DNA of 64,000 bases from Roseobacter sp. MED193. Its GTDB lineage: Bacteria; Pseudomonadota; Alphaproteobacteria; Rhodobacterales; Rhodobacteraceae. A program made the position numbers and the translations under genes. The stretch is from positions 1,859,101 through 1,923,100 of the forward strand of contig NZ_CH902583.1 of NCBI RefSeq assembly GCF_000152965.1. The letters run 5' to 3'. The stretch's first letter is position 1, and the number at the start of each line of letters is the position of its first letter. Positions 45,285-53,512 of the stretch are shown one piece after another. The notes below the pieces were generated by a model, which was given only the letters and a program-made list of their open reading frames with translations, was not told the DNA's origin and did not search any database.

Positions 45285-45488
45285 CAGGTTAGTGTTCGTG
45301 ACAACAATGTCGATCAGGCGCTCCGCGCTCTGAAGAAAAAGCTGCAGCGTGAAGGCGTCTTCCGCGAAATGAAGCTCAAGCAACATTTCGAAAAGCCGTC
45401 CGAGAAAAAAGCGCGCGAGAAAGCTGAAGCGATCCGCCGTGCCCGTAAACTGGCACGTAAGAAAGCACAGCGCGAAGGTATGCTCTAA
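45282..45488 (+). CDS. rpsU: 30S ribosomal protein S21
   Basis: A 68-residue basic protein, [61 protein letters not shown]: the canonical bS21 sequence with coil-forming basic C-terminus. S21 helps mRNA-16S pairing near the anti-Shine-Dalgarno. It is transcribed alone, with a hairpin at its ribosome-binding site and a terminator 55 bp downstream. Confidence 0.97.
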   Translation: MQVSVRDNNVDQALRALKKKLQREGVFREMKLKQHFEKPSEKKAREKAEAIRRARKLARKKAQREGML

Positions 45489-45541
45489 GCTCCTTCTATC
45501 CGCCTTTTGGCTTCCAGGTCTTTTCTGGACACACAGTTGAT

Positions 45542-45569
45542 GACCCCCGCGCCCTGGGCTCGGGGGTTT
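45542..45569 (+). terminator. Intrinsic terminator after rpsU
   Basis: GC-rich stem ACCCCCG / CGGGGGT with loop CGCCCTGGGCT region, followed by TTG TC; it lies about 55 bp after the rpsU stop. Confidence 0.75.
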
Positions 45570-45730
45570 GTCATTTCTGATCATAGCTTGCTCAGGGCTG
45601 CACCACCAATCATGGCGGCATAGAGCCACGACAAAATCAAAAAGACCCGTCTTGGGCCGTTTACGAAATATTTCCGCCCATTATAAACTTTAGCGTGTAT
45701 TTATCTTCCCAAACCCCCTATACTGGTTGA

Positions 45731-45890
45731 ACTGGACGGCACCTCTGGGTTTCCCCGTCCATGTGCTTGCAGCCGGACCTGGAACACCCGGCTCTACCCG
45801 AGGTGACATAGCGTCCCCCCCTATATTTGCGGCGCGCCTTGCTCCCCTGCGCTCAAGGCAAATGTCACCTCGGGGCCCTACCCCCAAAAA
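45731..45890 (+). ncRNA. Candidate structured small RNA (three consecutive stem-loops)
   Basis: In the convergent gap between rpsU and the P450 gene, three inverted repeats follow one another: TGGACGG/CCGTCCA (45733-45761), AGCCGG/CCGGCT (45771-45793) and a perfect 13-bp CCCGAGGTGACAT/ATGTCACCTCGGG (45797-45874) enclosing a nested GCCTTG/CAAGGC. A TATACT hexamer at 45719-45724 would start transcription at about 45731, at the base of the first hairpin; the -35 is weak. An ORF spanning the region is out of keeping with such structure. The 3' end is undefined and no known RNA family was recognised. An alternative is that the long hairpin is a 3' element of the P450 mRNA. Confidence 0.4.
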
Positions 45891-45936
45891 ACGCCACCCC
45901 AAGAAGGTAAGGGATAAGCTACTTAGCTTGGTTGTC

Positions 45937-47106
45937 TCATTGGCCCTTCTCCCAGGCAACCGGGACGGACAAAGGCCCCCGAAAGGCCCACCCGCCAAAC
46001 TGCGCCTCAGCCGTAAGACGAAGGCCCGGCATCGTCTCAAATAACATCGGCAGGGCAACTTGGCCTATCAATGCTTTAGATACCCAAGCCCCCGCGCAAA
46101 AGTGTGGGCCGGCACCAAACGAGATCGATGCGGAACAATCCTGATGTAAATCAAAGCTGTCAGGGCGCGCAAAGACCCGTTCATCGCGATTTCCGCAACT
46201 GTACATCAAAAACACCCGGTCTTGGGAACGCAGTGTCACACCGTGCAACTCGTATTCTTTGGCAACCCGACGCGGCGACATGCCGATCGGTGAGATCCAA
46301 CGCGCATATTCCTCAAAGGCCTGTCCCCAACTGGCCTGCCCCGCCAGTACCTCTGCCAACTGGTCACGGTGCTGTAGCAGCGCCCAAACTGTACCGGCAA
46401 TGGCGTCGCGCGGCTCGTTCTGCCCACCAGAGATGGCGAGTTTGATATTCGCCCTTATCCGGGGCTCGTCCAGTCCAGCCCGCCGCTGCACCGCCAAGAG
46501 AGAAAGGTCATCAGCCTCCAAAGGCTGCGCCAGACACTCACTGATGCAGGCATCAATCTTTGCGGTTGCCGCATGGCAGCGCTGCTCTACCTCGGCCACC
46601 GCAGCATAGTTGGCACAGCCATCAATCATATGTTGGCTCACCTGATCCATTTCATAGGCCGTCAGATTTGTCAGACCAGTGATCCGCCTCAAAGCCTCGC
46701 CTGAAACAACCATGGCGTAGTCACGCACCAGATCGCAGCCCCCTTTCGGTCGCAACTCCGCCAGGATATTCTGCGTCAACTTTCGAAACTCCGCCATCCA
46801 GTGGTCTCGCACTGTTTTGGGGGAGACCGTGGGGAAAATGGCCCGGCGCTCGTTCATATGCGCCTCCCCATCTTTGCGCATCATGTTCTCGCCCATCAAC
46901 TGGACCATCAAGCCCTCTGGCTGCTCTGACGAGAATATCTCCACCTTTTTTTCTTCACGAAAGATGTCGTCACGGCGTGTCAACAAGAAGGCCTGAAGCT
47001 GCGGCACATAGACGACCGGGGCTAGCGCCCGCATCTGCGTAAGATCAGGGTAGGGGTCCTGCCAGAACTGGCCAGGGTTAATATCATAGTATTCAGCCCG
47101 CGCCAT
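45937..47106 (-). CDS. Cytochrome P450
   Basis: A 389-residue soluble bacterial P450. The heme-binding loop is FGAGPHFCAGAW with the proximal Cys near residue 337. The ExxR motif is in FEEYARW, and SPRRVAKEYELHGVTL precedes the usual DRVFLMYSCGNRDERVF block. The I-helix region reads AISGGQNEPRDA, where the common acid-Thr pair (AGxxT) is Glu-Pro, so the catalytic Thr is missing. Two ATGs start the frame; the second (47106) has GGGAGG five bases upstream. No ferredoxin or reductase gene is adjacent. It is divergent from a MarR regulator with a perfect inverted repeat between, so it is probably MarR-repressed. Substrate unknown. Confidence 0.92.
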   Translation of the reverse strand: MARAEYYDINPGQFWQDPYPDLTQMRALAPVVYVPQLQAFLLTRRDDIFREEKKVEIFSSEQPEGLMVQLMGENMMRKDGEAHMNERRAIFPTVSPKTVRDHWMAEFRKLTQNILAELRPKGGCDLVRDYAMVVSGEALRRITGLTNLTAYEMDQVSQHMIDGCANYAAVAEVEQRCHAATAKIDACISECLAQPLEADDLSLLAVQRRAGLDEPRIRANIKLAISGGQNEPRDAIAGTVWALLQHRDQLAEVLAGQASWGQAFEEYARWISPIGMSPRRVAKEYELHGVTLRSQDRVFLMYSCGNRDERVFARPDSFDLHQDCSASISFGAGPHFCAGAWVSKALIGQVALPMLFETMPGLRLTAEAQFGGWAFRGPLSVPVAWEKGQ

Positions 47107-47150
47107 CATAGCCTCCCATGGAACTTGCTGACTGTACTGAATGATGAATG

Positions 47151-47166
47151 TGTTGATGTGTCAACA
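47151..47166. promoter_or_regulatory. Probable MarR operator
   Basis: Perfect palindrome TGTTGA-TGTG-TCAACA in the 75-bp gap between the P450 and marR start codons. Its size and position (16 bp upstream of the marR ATG) are typical for a MarR-family binding site controlling both genes. Confidence 0.65.
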
Positions 47167-47181
47167 CGCCCCATCTAGTAT

Positions 47182-47700
47182 ATGCCCATGACTGATACAG
47201 CCTCCCTACCTGAAGATATGTTCCTGGTCACCGCTACTGGCCGCCCAGATGATCCAGCTGCGCCAACCCTAAGCCTAAGCAACAGCCCGGTTGTACTGGT
47301 AACCTTTGCTGGCAATCGGCTGACACGGGACGCAACCCGCGCCTATCAAGCCGAGTTTGGAATTGGCGTGATGGATTGGCGGATGCTGGTGATGATGACA
47401 CGCAGCCCCGGCTGCTCTGTCGCTCAAGCTGCGCGCCTCACAGGGATCGACAAGGCAGCCGTCAGTCGGTCTTTGCAACGATTAGAAAGCAACGGGCTGG
47501 CGCAATCTATTGCCTTGGCGGGGGACGAGCGCCGCAAATCGTGGAGCCTTACCCCTAGCGGGCAAGATCTGCACAGCAAAATTTTGCCCCGTGCGCTGGA
47601 ACGTCAGAACGATCTACTGAAAGGGTTCTCGCAGGATGAGATCGCCCATTTCACCGATTATCTGAGACGGTTCCTGGCCAATACCGAAGCTTCAAAGTAG
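47182..47700 (+). CDS. MarR family transcriptional regulator
   Basis: A 172-residue winged-helix regulator. It has the FGIGVMDWRMLVMMTRSPGCSVAQAARLTGIDKAAVSRSLQRLESNGLAQ DNA-binding core (about residues 52-101), the wing with DERRKSWSLTPSGQDL, and C-terminal dimerisation helices. It begins with an unusual ~40-residue N-terminal extension. Divergent from the P450 gene and beside a TGTTGA/TCAACA palindrome, so it likely represses the P450 gene and itself until a phenolic or similar ligand binds (inferred from family behaviour). Confidence 0.92.
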   Translation: MPMTDTASLPEDMFLVTATGRPDDPAAPTLSLSNSPVVLVTFAGNRLTRDATRAYQAEFGIGVMDWRMLVMMTRSPGCSVAQAARLTGIDKAAVSRSLQRLESNGLAQSIALAGDERRKSWSLTPSGQDLHSKILPRALERQNDLLKGFSQDEIAHFTDYLRRFLANTEASK

Positions 47701-47797
47701 CCCAACCGCCCCCCTTTAGTACCCCGTCGCGGCAGATCACTGCGGAACCTGCGTCAGAACGGCGCGATATTGGCGAAAAGACCCCGCCCTTTTACCC

Positions 47798-48715
47798 TCA
47801 ATAGATTTTGGGAACATATAGCTCATCCGGCAGAACCTGGCGCTCGTAATCGGGGTTATATTCCCGATCCGGCAAGGACACCTTCTCGCTAGTCACTTCT
47901 TGATAGGGGATCTTGCTCAATAGATGTTCGATGCAATTTAGGCGTTCACGCTTTTTATCGTTGCCTTCAACAATGTACCAAGGCGCCTCAGGGATATTGG
48001 TGCGCTCAAACATCTCTTCTTTGGATTTGGTATATTGCTCCCAGCGGATCCGGCTTTCTAGGTCCATCGGCGACAGCTTCCACTGTTTCATCGGGTCATG
48101 GATGCGCATCATGAAGCGCAGCTGCTGCTCCTCGTCGGTGATCGAGAACCAGTATTTCAACACGATGGTGTTTGACCGTACCAGCATGCGTTCAAATTCC
48201 GGCACATCTCGAAAGAAGGTTTCCACCTGGTCTTCATCGGCAAAGCCCATCACCCGTTCTACCCCGGCCCGGTTGTACCAAGAGCGATCAAACAGAACGA
48301 TCTCGCCGCCAGCGGGCAGATGCGGGACGTAGCGTTGGAAATACCACTGGCTTTGTTCTCGTCGGCTGGGGGCTGGCAGCGCCACTACCCTTGCGACCCG
48401 TGGGTTCAGCCGCTGGGTGATCCGTTTGATCACACCACCTTTGCCCGCACTGTCGCGCCCCTCCATGATCACCAGAACCTTTGCCCCAGTTTTGACCACC
48501 CAATCCTGGAGCTTGATCAGTTCAGCCTGCAACCGCAAAAGATTGCGGAAATAGACTTTGCGGTCCAGCATCTCGGGATGCTGCTCGCGGTAAATCTTAC
48601 GCAGCTCCATGGACAGCATTGGTTCGGCAAATTCAATTTCGATATCCTCGTCCAAAGTGTCCTGAAGCTCTGCCTCAAGCCAATCAAAAGAGTCGGAGTC
48701 GATATTGCTGGTCAC
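47798..48715 (-). CDS. ppk2: Polyphosphate kinase 2 (PPK2)
   Basis: A 305-residue P-loop kinase that transfers phosphate between polyphosphate and nucleotides. Walker A is EGRDSAGKGG (residues 85-94), Walker B is LFDRSWYNRAGVERVMGF (about 141-158), and the lid module SPMDLESRIRWEQYTKSKEEMFERT follows. Single-domain length fits class I PPK2, which usually favours GDP/ADP phosphorylation from polyP. A GTG start with AAGGA upstream. It is transcribed alone toward the marR gene. Confidence 0.94.
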   Translation of the reverse strand: MTSNIDSDSFDWLEAELQDTLDEDIEIEFAEPMLSMELRKIYREQHPEMLDRKVYFRNLLRLQAELIKLQDWVVKTGAKVLVIMEGRDSAGKGGVIKRITQRLNPRVARVVALPAPSRREQSQWYFQRYVPHLPAGGEIVLFDRSWYNRAGVERVMGFADEDQVETFFRDVPEFERMLVRSNTIVLKYWFSITDEEQQLRFMMRIHDPMKQWKLSPMDLESRIRWEQYTKSKEEMFERTNIPEAPWYIVEGNDKKRERLNCIEHLLSKIPYQEVTSEKVSLPDREYNPDYERQVLPDELYVPKIY

Positions 48716-49039
48716 GGGAGTATTCCTTTAATGTGTTACCTTTGCGGACCCCACTATCAGATCAGTGTGATCCTTTGATGTCACGCGCGACAATCCAGCC
48801 GTCTCGTGACGCTTGGGGAGGTCTCTGACTGCGCAACAAAGACACGAAGCAGCGACCCGCTATTCGCTAATGGAACCCGGTTTACCCAGGAGGTGCAACC
48901 GCAATTCCTGCGGTTGCGACTTACCGGCATCACTGCCCGCCGCCATCGCCCAAACAAACGGCACCAGGTATGTCACCACGGTTTGATCCGCCATGTTTGT
49001 CAGCTCTTTCGTAGCGTAGTTTTTGGACAAGTTGCGCAG
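48716..49039. other. 324-bp region between lrp-like and ppk2 genes
   Basis: Both flanking genes are on the minus strand. The region contains a strong hairpin GCAACCGCA / TGCGGTTGC (about 48896-48918, 4-5-nt loop) without a T-run, possibly the 3' end structure of the lrp-like mRNA. No gene is supported; open frames lack ribosome-binding sites and homology. Confidence 0.4.
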
Positions 49040-49498
49040 CTAGACGGGCAAGGCGGTGGTCTTGAACACGGTGCGCAGGGCAAAACTCGATTGCATCTGT
49101 GCCACCCCAGGCAGACGGGTCAGATGTTGGCGGTGGATGCGGGCGAAGTCCTCGGTGTTTTCAGCAACCACCTTGAGCAAATAGTCCGCAGATCCCGCCA
49201 TCAAATGACATTCCAACACATCGGGAATACGTGCTACTGCGCGTTCAAAGGCATCCAGCAGCTCATCCGCTTGGCTTTGCAGCGTGATCTCGACAAAAAC
49301 CGTGGTAGGCACCACCATCTTGCGGGCATCCAGCAAGGCAACGTAGTCCTTGATATAGCCATCACTTTCCAGCCGCTGCACGCGCCGGTGACAGGCAGAA
49401 GCAGACAGATTGACCCGCTCGCTAAGCTCAGCGTTAGAGATCCGCCCCTGCCGTTGCAGCACCCGCAGAATCCGACGATCCGTGTTATCCAGAGACAT
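49040..49498 (-). CDS. Lrp/AsnC family transcriptional regulator of alanine dehydrogenase
   Basis: A 152-residue feast/famine regulator: an N-terminal HTH (LDNTDRRILRVLQRQGRISNAELSERVNLSASACHRRVQRLESDGYI) and a C-terminal RAM ligand-binding domain (VFVEITLQSQADELLDAFERA ... LMAGSADYLLKVVAEN). It is divergent from ald with 136 bp between, the standard AldR/ald arrangement, so it probably responds to alanine and activates ald. Confidence 0.94.
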   Translation of the reverse strand: MSLDNTDRRILRVLQRQGRISNAELSERVNLSASACHRRVQRLESDGYIKDYVALLDARKMVVPTTVFVEITLQSQADELLDAFERAVARIPDVLECHLMAGSADYLLKVVAENTEDFARIHRQHLTRLPGVAQMQSSFALRTVFKTTALPV

Positions 49499-49634
49499 TT
49501 CTTCAAAGATCCTTGCTAGATTTCGCCGTTTTAGGTGAAGAATCTTCGAATGTCATGTTTTTATTATGCCCAAAAAAGCAGCATATTTTTTCAGATCTGC
49601 GTCAGACTGACGCAAAGGAAACGGAGGAGAGATC

Positions 49635-50753
49635 ATGAAAATCGGTTGCCCCACAGAGATCAAGCCACAGGAATTCCGTGTTGGAATGACGCCCGACGCT
49701 GCCCGCGAAGCTGTGAATCACGGCCATAAGGCGCTTATTCAAAAGGGCGCTGGCCTAGGCGCTGGCTTTACCGATGCGGATTACATCGCTGCTGGTGCTG
49801 TGATTATCGACACAGCCGAAGAGGTCTTTGCCACAGCCGATATGATCGTCAAGGTTAAGGAACCACAGGCGGTTGAACGTAAGATGCTGCGTGAAGGTCA
49901 GTTGCTGTTCACCTATCTGCACCTGGCGCCCGATCCTGACCAGACCCATGATCTGTTAGAGAGCGGTTGCACCGCCATCGCCTACGAAACCGTCACCGAT
50001 GCCAATGGCGGTCTGCCGCTGCTGGCTCCGATGTCCGAGGTTGCCGGTCGTCTGGCGCCACAGGTAGGCGCCTGGACCCTGCAAAAGGCCAATGGCGGCC
50101 GTGGTATCCTGATGGGGGGCGTCCCCGGTGTGGCCCCTGCCAAGGTTGTGGTTATTGGCGGCGGTGTAGTTGGCACCCACGCAGCCAAGATCGCTGCAGG
50201 CATGGGCGCGGATGTGACCATTCTGGACCGCTCCCTGCCCCGGCTGAAATACCTCGACGATGTGTTTGGGCATGTTTTCAAAAACCAGTATTCCACCGCT
50301 GGCGCCACCGCCGATCTGGTGCGCGAAGCCGATATGGTCATTGGCGCAGTGCTGATCCCCGGTGCCGAAGCTCCCAAGCTGGTGTCCCGTGCCATGCTCA
50401 GCGAGATGAAGCCCGGCGCTGCGCTGGTGGATGTGGCCATCGACCAGGGCGGCTGTTTTGAGACCTCCCGCGCCACCACCCACGCTGACCCGATCTATGA
50501 GGTCGACGGCATCATGCATTACTGCGTTGCCAATATGCCCGGCGCCGTGGCCCGCACGTCCACTCAGGCGCTTGGCAATGCCACCCTGCCCTTCATGCTG
50601 AACCTGGCCAACAAAGGCTGGCGGCAGGCCTGCGAGGATGACCCTCATCTGCTCAATGGGTTAAACGTCCACGCGGGCAAGCTGACCTATTTTGCCGTAG
50701 GCAAGGCCTTGGGGCTTGACGTGACTTCCCCGAGCTTAGCGCTGAAATCCTGA
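49635..50753 (+). CDS. ald: Alanine dehydrogenase
   Basis: A 372-residue enzyme for reversible NAD-dependent deamination of L-alanine to pyruvate and ammonia. It begins MKIGCPTEIKPQEFRVGMTPDAA; catalytic Lys is in DMIVKVKEPQ and His in YLHLAPD (about residue 96). The NAD loop is VVVIGGGVVGTHAAKIAAGMGADVTILDRS (about 170-199). Length is normal for the hexameric enzyme. GGAGGAGAG precedes the ATG. Monocistronic with a strong terminator; likely controlled by the divergent Lrp-type gene. Confidence 0.98.
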   Translation: MKIGCPTEIKPQEFRVGMTPDAAREAVNHGHKALIQKGAGLGAGFTDADYIAAGAVIIDTAEEVFATADMIVKVKEPQAVERKMLREGQLLFTYLHLAPDPDQTHDLLESGCTAIAYETVTDANGGLPLLAPMSEVAGRLAPQVGAWTLQKANGGRGILMGGVPGVAPAKVVVIGGGVVGTHAAKIAAGMGADVTILDRSLPRLKYLDDVFGHVFKNQYSTAGATADLVREADMVIGAVLIPGAEAPKLVSRAMLSEMKPGAALVDVAIDQGGCFETSRATTHADPIYEVDGIMHYCVANMPGAVARTSTQALGNATLPFMLNLANKGWRQACEDDPHLLNGLNVHAGKLTYFAVGKALGLDVTSPSLALKS

Positions 50754-50775
50754 TTGCAGCCCACTAAAGCTCACC

Positions 50776-50811
50776 GCCCGCCAGTTCCTCCCGACTGGCG
50801 GGCTTTTTTGT
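50776..50811 (+). terminator. Intrinsic terminator after ald
   Basis: Perfect stem GCCCGCCAGT / ACTGGCGGGC with a TCCTCCCG loop and six T residues, 23 bp after the ald stop. Confidence 0.95.
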
Positions 50812-50952
50812 GCCCCAAAGGCCCTAAACACAGCGCAGGATACAGGCACCTGAATTTTCCCCTAGCCTTAAGATATATTTTGCACTTCCCTTAACTCGGC
50901 GCATCCATGGGGCAAGATCCTAAAAGACGCCGACAACAACAGGGGAAAAACT

Positions 50953-51387
50953 ATGCTCTCAGAATTCAAGGACTTCATCGCCAAGGGCAATGTGATGGAT
51001 ATGGCCGTTGGTATCATCATCGGCGCGGCCTTTACCGCCATTGTCAAATCCATGGTTGGGGATCTGATCAACCCGATCATCGGGCTGTTCACCGGCGGCG
51101 TTGATTTCACCAATTCCTATATCGTGCTCTCCGGCGAGGTTGCGGCGGGCGCCAGCCTGGAAGCCGCCCGCGAAGCCGGGGCTGCGGTCTTTGCCCATGG
51201 TGCCTTTATCATGGCTGTCATCAACTTCCTGATCATCGCCTTTGTCGTCTTTATGCTGGTCCGCTACGTCAATCAGGTGAAAGAGGCCGCCGCCCGCAAG
51301 GAAGAGGCAGCCCCTGAGCCAGAGGCCCCGGCAGGCCCCAGCGAGTTGGATATTCTGATGGAAATCCGGGACGCTTTGAAAAAATAG
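50953..51387 (+). CDS. mscL: Large-conductance mechanosensitive channel MscL
   Basis: A 144-residue inner-membrane channel that opens on hypo-osmotic shock. [45 protein letters not shown] contains the amphipathic N-helix and pore-lining TM1; TM2 is [27 protein letters not shown] (about residues 87-113). The C-terminal bundle helix ends [15 protein letters not shown]. Slightly longer than E. coli MscL because of a Pro/Ala/Glu linker. AGGGG precedes the ATG. An mscS-like gene follows 137 bp downstream. Confidence 0.97.
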   Translation: MLSEFKDFIAKGNVMDMAVGIIIGAAFTAIVKSMVGDLINPIIGLFTGGVDFTNSYIVLSGEVAAGASLEAAREAGAAVFAHGAFIMAVINFLIIAFVVFMLVRYVNQVKEAAARKEEAAPEPEAPAGPSELDILMEIRDALKK

Positions 51388-51524
51388 ATCCCCTAACAGA
51401 GAGGATGACACCTGGCCTCCCTTGCCTTTAGGGGGGCCTTTTCCTGCCGCTCTCCCCCTTGCCGGAGCCCATGCGGATGTGCTTCATCCGCGCAAAACCA
51501 CAAAACCGGAAGAGAGACACGGAT

Positions 51525-52331
51525 ATGGAAGACATTATTGAACAGGGCTTTGCCTATTGGCCCATGGTTCTGAACGGCTGCAAGGCTCTGGCGGTTCTGA
51601 TCATCGGCTGGATGGCGGCTGGCATGGTGAGCCGCGCCATTCGCAATCGGATCAATGCAACCCCTGAAATCGACCCGACCTTAGGTAATTTTGTAGCCAG
51701 CATGATCCGCTGGGTGTTGATTGCTGTCGTGCTGATTGCCGTGCTGGGCATCTTTGGGATCGAGGCCACCAGCCTGGTGGCAATGATGGGTGCTGCGACT
51801 CTGGCCATTGGTCTGGCCCTGCAGGGCACATTGAGCGATCTGGCGGCTGGCTTTATGCTGGTGCTGTTTCGCCCCTATAAGATTGGTCAATATGTCGACA
51901 TCGGCGGCACCGCAGGCACGGTCAAGGATCTGAACCTGTTTGTGACCGAGCTGGCGACCCCGGACAATGTTCAGATCATCATTCCCAATGGTCAGGCCTG
52001 GGGCGCGGTGATCACCAATTTCTCGCATCACGAGACGCGCCGGGTGGATCTGGTCTTTGGCATTGATTACAGCGACAGCGCCGATGCGGCCAAAGCGATC
52101 ATTCTCGAACAGGCCGCGGCTGACAGTCGGGTCAAACAAGACCCTGAACCCTGGGTCCGCGTAACCAATCTTGGTGATAGCTCGGTCGACCTCACGACCC
52201 GCATCTGGGTAGATGCCGCAGACTATTGGGAAGTGAAGTTTTCCATGACACAGGCAGTTAAGGAAGCCTTTGACGCCAAAGGCATCTCGATCCCCTATCC
52301 CCACACAGTGGAGATCAAACGCGAGGGGTAG
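51525..52331 (+). CDS. Small-conductance mechanosensitive channel (MscS family)
   Basis: A 268-residue minimal MscS. Three TM segments fall near residues 15-33, 55-78 and 80-110. The pore helix TM3 has the Gly/Ala pattern MMGAATLAIGLALQGTLSDLAAGFMLVLFRPYKIGQYVDIGG, nearly identical to the E. coli MscS pore. The beta and alpha/beta vestibule domains follow, with LVTELATPDNVQIIIPNG and ITNFSHHETRRVDLVFGIDY. ATG 51525 is chosen over upstream starts for its agreement with the family. Forms a heptamer in the inner membrane. In tandem with mscL. Confidence 0.95.
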   Translation: MEDIIEQGFAYWPMVLNGCKALAVLIIGWMAAGMVSRAIRNRINATPEIDPTLGNFVASMIRWVLIAVVLIAVLGIFGIEATSLVAMMGAATLAIGLALQGTLSDLAAGFMLVLFRPYKIGQYVDIGGTAGTVKDLNLFVTELATPDNVQIIIPNGQAWGAVITNFSHHETRRVDLVFGIDYSDSADAAKAIILEQAAADSRVKQDPEPWVRVTNLGDSSVDLTTRIWVDAADYWEVKFSMTQAVKEAFDAKGISIPYPHTVEIKREG

Positions 52332-52384
52332 CCCTCCCGTCCGTCATCGGGATTTTGAAAAAGCCCTCTTCCCGTTGGGCTCGG

Positions 52385-52409
52385 CACCCCGCCTTTGGCG
52401 GGGTGTTTT
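52385..52409 (+). terminator. Intrinsic terminator after mscS-family gene
   Basis: Perfect 9-bp stem CACCCCGCC / GGCGGGGTG with TTT loop and TTTT tail, 54 bp after the stop codon. Confidence 0.92.
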
Positions 52410-52861
52410 CACGCAAACGGAGGGCGCCCGCCCAAATTGGTCATACCATCGGCGTCTGAGAAGGCCCAACGTGAGGCCAGAAGTTGAAAACTCTTGTGAT
52501 CCCAGCCAGAAACATCTCGCTGAAAACGAGACCGCCACGACCCTTCGATACGGATGGCAAGGCGAATTTGATTGACCTCTGGTGGCGGGGTCCCAGCCTT
52601 TACTGCAGCTTGATTGGCACGGACATACATGGCCTTGAGGCGACTCTCGACTGCCACGGCATCCTTGGCCCGTCTCCCGGCAAAAATCACAAAAATCTCA
52701 CGTTTGCCATTGAGATAACCCCGCACCACGAGATCACCGCGACTACTGCGCTTGATATGTGGCACCAAAGATACCCCAAACTGGCCCAGCTCTTTTTTGA
52801 ACAGCCCCTGGTCCTCACTTTTGTGGGAAATGTCTTTGGGCGCGCGTCGACGGTTTTGCAT
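52409..52861 (-). CDS. Hypothetical basic protein
   Basis: A 150-residue soluble, basic protein with no signal or membrane segment. It runs MQNRRRAPKDISHKSEDQGLFKKELGQFG, a strand-rich middle (DLVVRGYLNGKREIFVIFAGRRAKDAVAVESRLKAMY), then PPPEVNQIRLAIRIEGSWRSRFQRDVSGWDHKSFQLLASRWAF. The composition and codon positions look coding, better than the overlapping plus-strand frame. I do not recognise a family. There is no strong ribosome-binding site, so the start is uncertain. Its stop falls within the preceding convergent terminator. Confidence 0.6.
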   Translation of the reverse strand: MQNRRRAPKDISHKSEDQGLFKKELGQFGVSLVPHIKRSSRGDLVVRGYLNGKREIFVIFAGRRAKDAVAVESRLKAMYVRANQAAVKAGTPPPEVNQIRLAIRIEGSWRSRFQRDVSGWDHKSFQLLASRWAFSDADGMTNLGGRPPFA

Positions 52862-52978
52862 AGGTATTGTCCATTCGGGCCCCAGCGAAGAAGCCCAGCA
52901 AGTGATGGGGTAGAAGTGTGCTGCGCCACATTCTAATCACTGCCTGTTAACGAGTGGTTTTCACTTCCTTTCCCACCA

Positions 52979-53512
52979 TCAAACTGACGCGCCTTTTTTG
53001 CGGGACATGACCAGGATTTGGTCATCAAAATAGGTTGCCTCACCGCAGGTTTGATACCCCTGCTTTGCCGCGACCTGCTGCGAGGCTGCATGTTCAGGTG
53101 CAAAAATCGCAACCGTCTGCGCCCAGTTCTGCATCTGGTCGACCCAAGTGTGGATGCAGGCGACCGCTTCGCTGGCCAAGCCGCGCCCGTGGGCTTTTGT
53201 CGCCAGAACCCAGCCCGCTTCGGGAACATCCGGCAATGGCGGACTGACAGCACGGCGAAAGTTGGCAAAGCCGACCTCCCCCAAGAAAGCTCCGCTCTTG
53301 CGATCACAGACAGCCCAATAGCCAAAGCCCATGGCCTGCCAATGGCCCATGTAGCGCAGCAACCGCGCCCAGGACTGCTCAGGACTGCTGGGAGTGCCGC
53401 CAATGTATTTTACCACTATGGGGTCAGCCCAAAGCGCCGCCACATCGTCGAAATCCTGCACCCCATGTGGGCGCAGAATCAGCCGCTCTGTCCGCAAGGT
53501 TGGTGCGCTCAT
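52979..53512 (-). CDS. GNAT family acetyltransferase (RimJ/RimL type)
   Basis: A 177-residue protein with the RimJ/RimL-type start LRTERLILRPHGVQDFDDVAALWADPIVVKYIGG. The strand FGYWAVCDRKSGAFLGEVGF and the acetyl-CoA loop region GWVLATKAHGRGLASEAVACIHTWV (about residues 99-123) are clear. It may acetylate an amino-terminal or small-molecule amine. Its ATG overlaps the ytoQ stop (ATGA), so the two are translated together. Confidence 0.87.
   Translation of the reverse strand: MSAPTLRTERLILRPHGVQDFDDVAALWADPIVVKYIGGTPSSPEQSWARLLRYMGHWQAMGFGYWAVCDRKSGAFLGEVGFANFRRAVSPPLPDVPEAGWVLATKAHGRGLASEAVACIHTWVDQMQNWAQTVAIFAPEHAASQQVAAKQGYQTCGEATYFDDQILVMSRKKGASV

Noticed and set aside
45727-46044. 105-aa plus-strand ORF after rpsU
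   Set aside because: Second half is antisense to the P450 gene, first half coincides with strong inverted repeats; composition is Pro/Arg-rich and non-coding in look.
48806-49519. 237-aa plus-strand frame across the lrp-like gene
   Set aside because: Overlaps the well-supported Lrp regulator on the opposite strand; no domain or ribosome-binding site.
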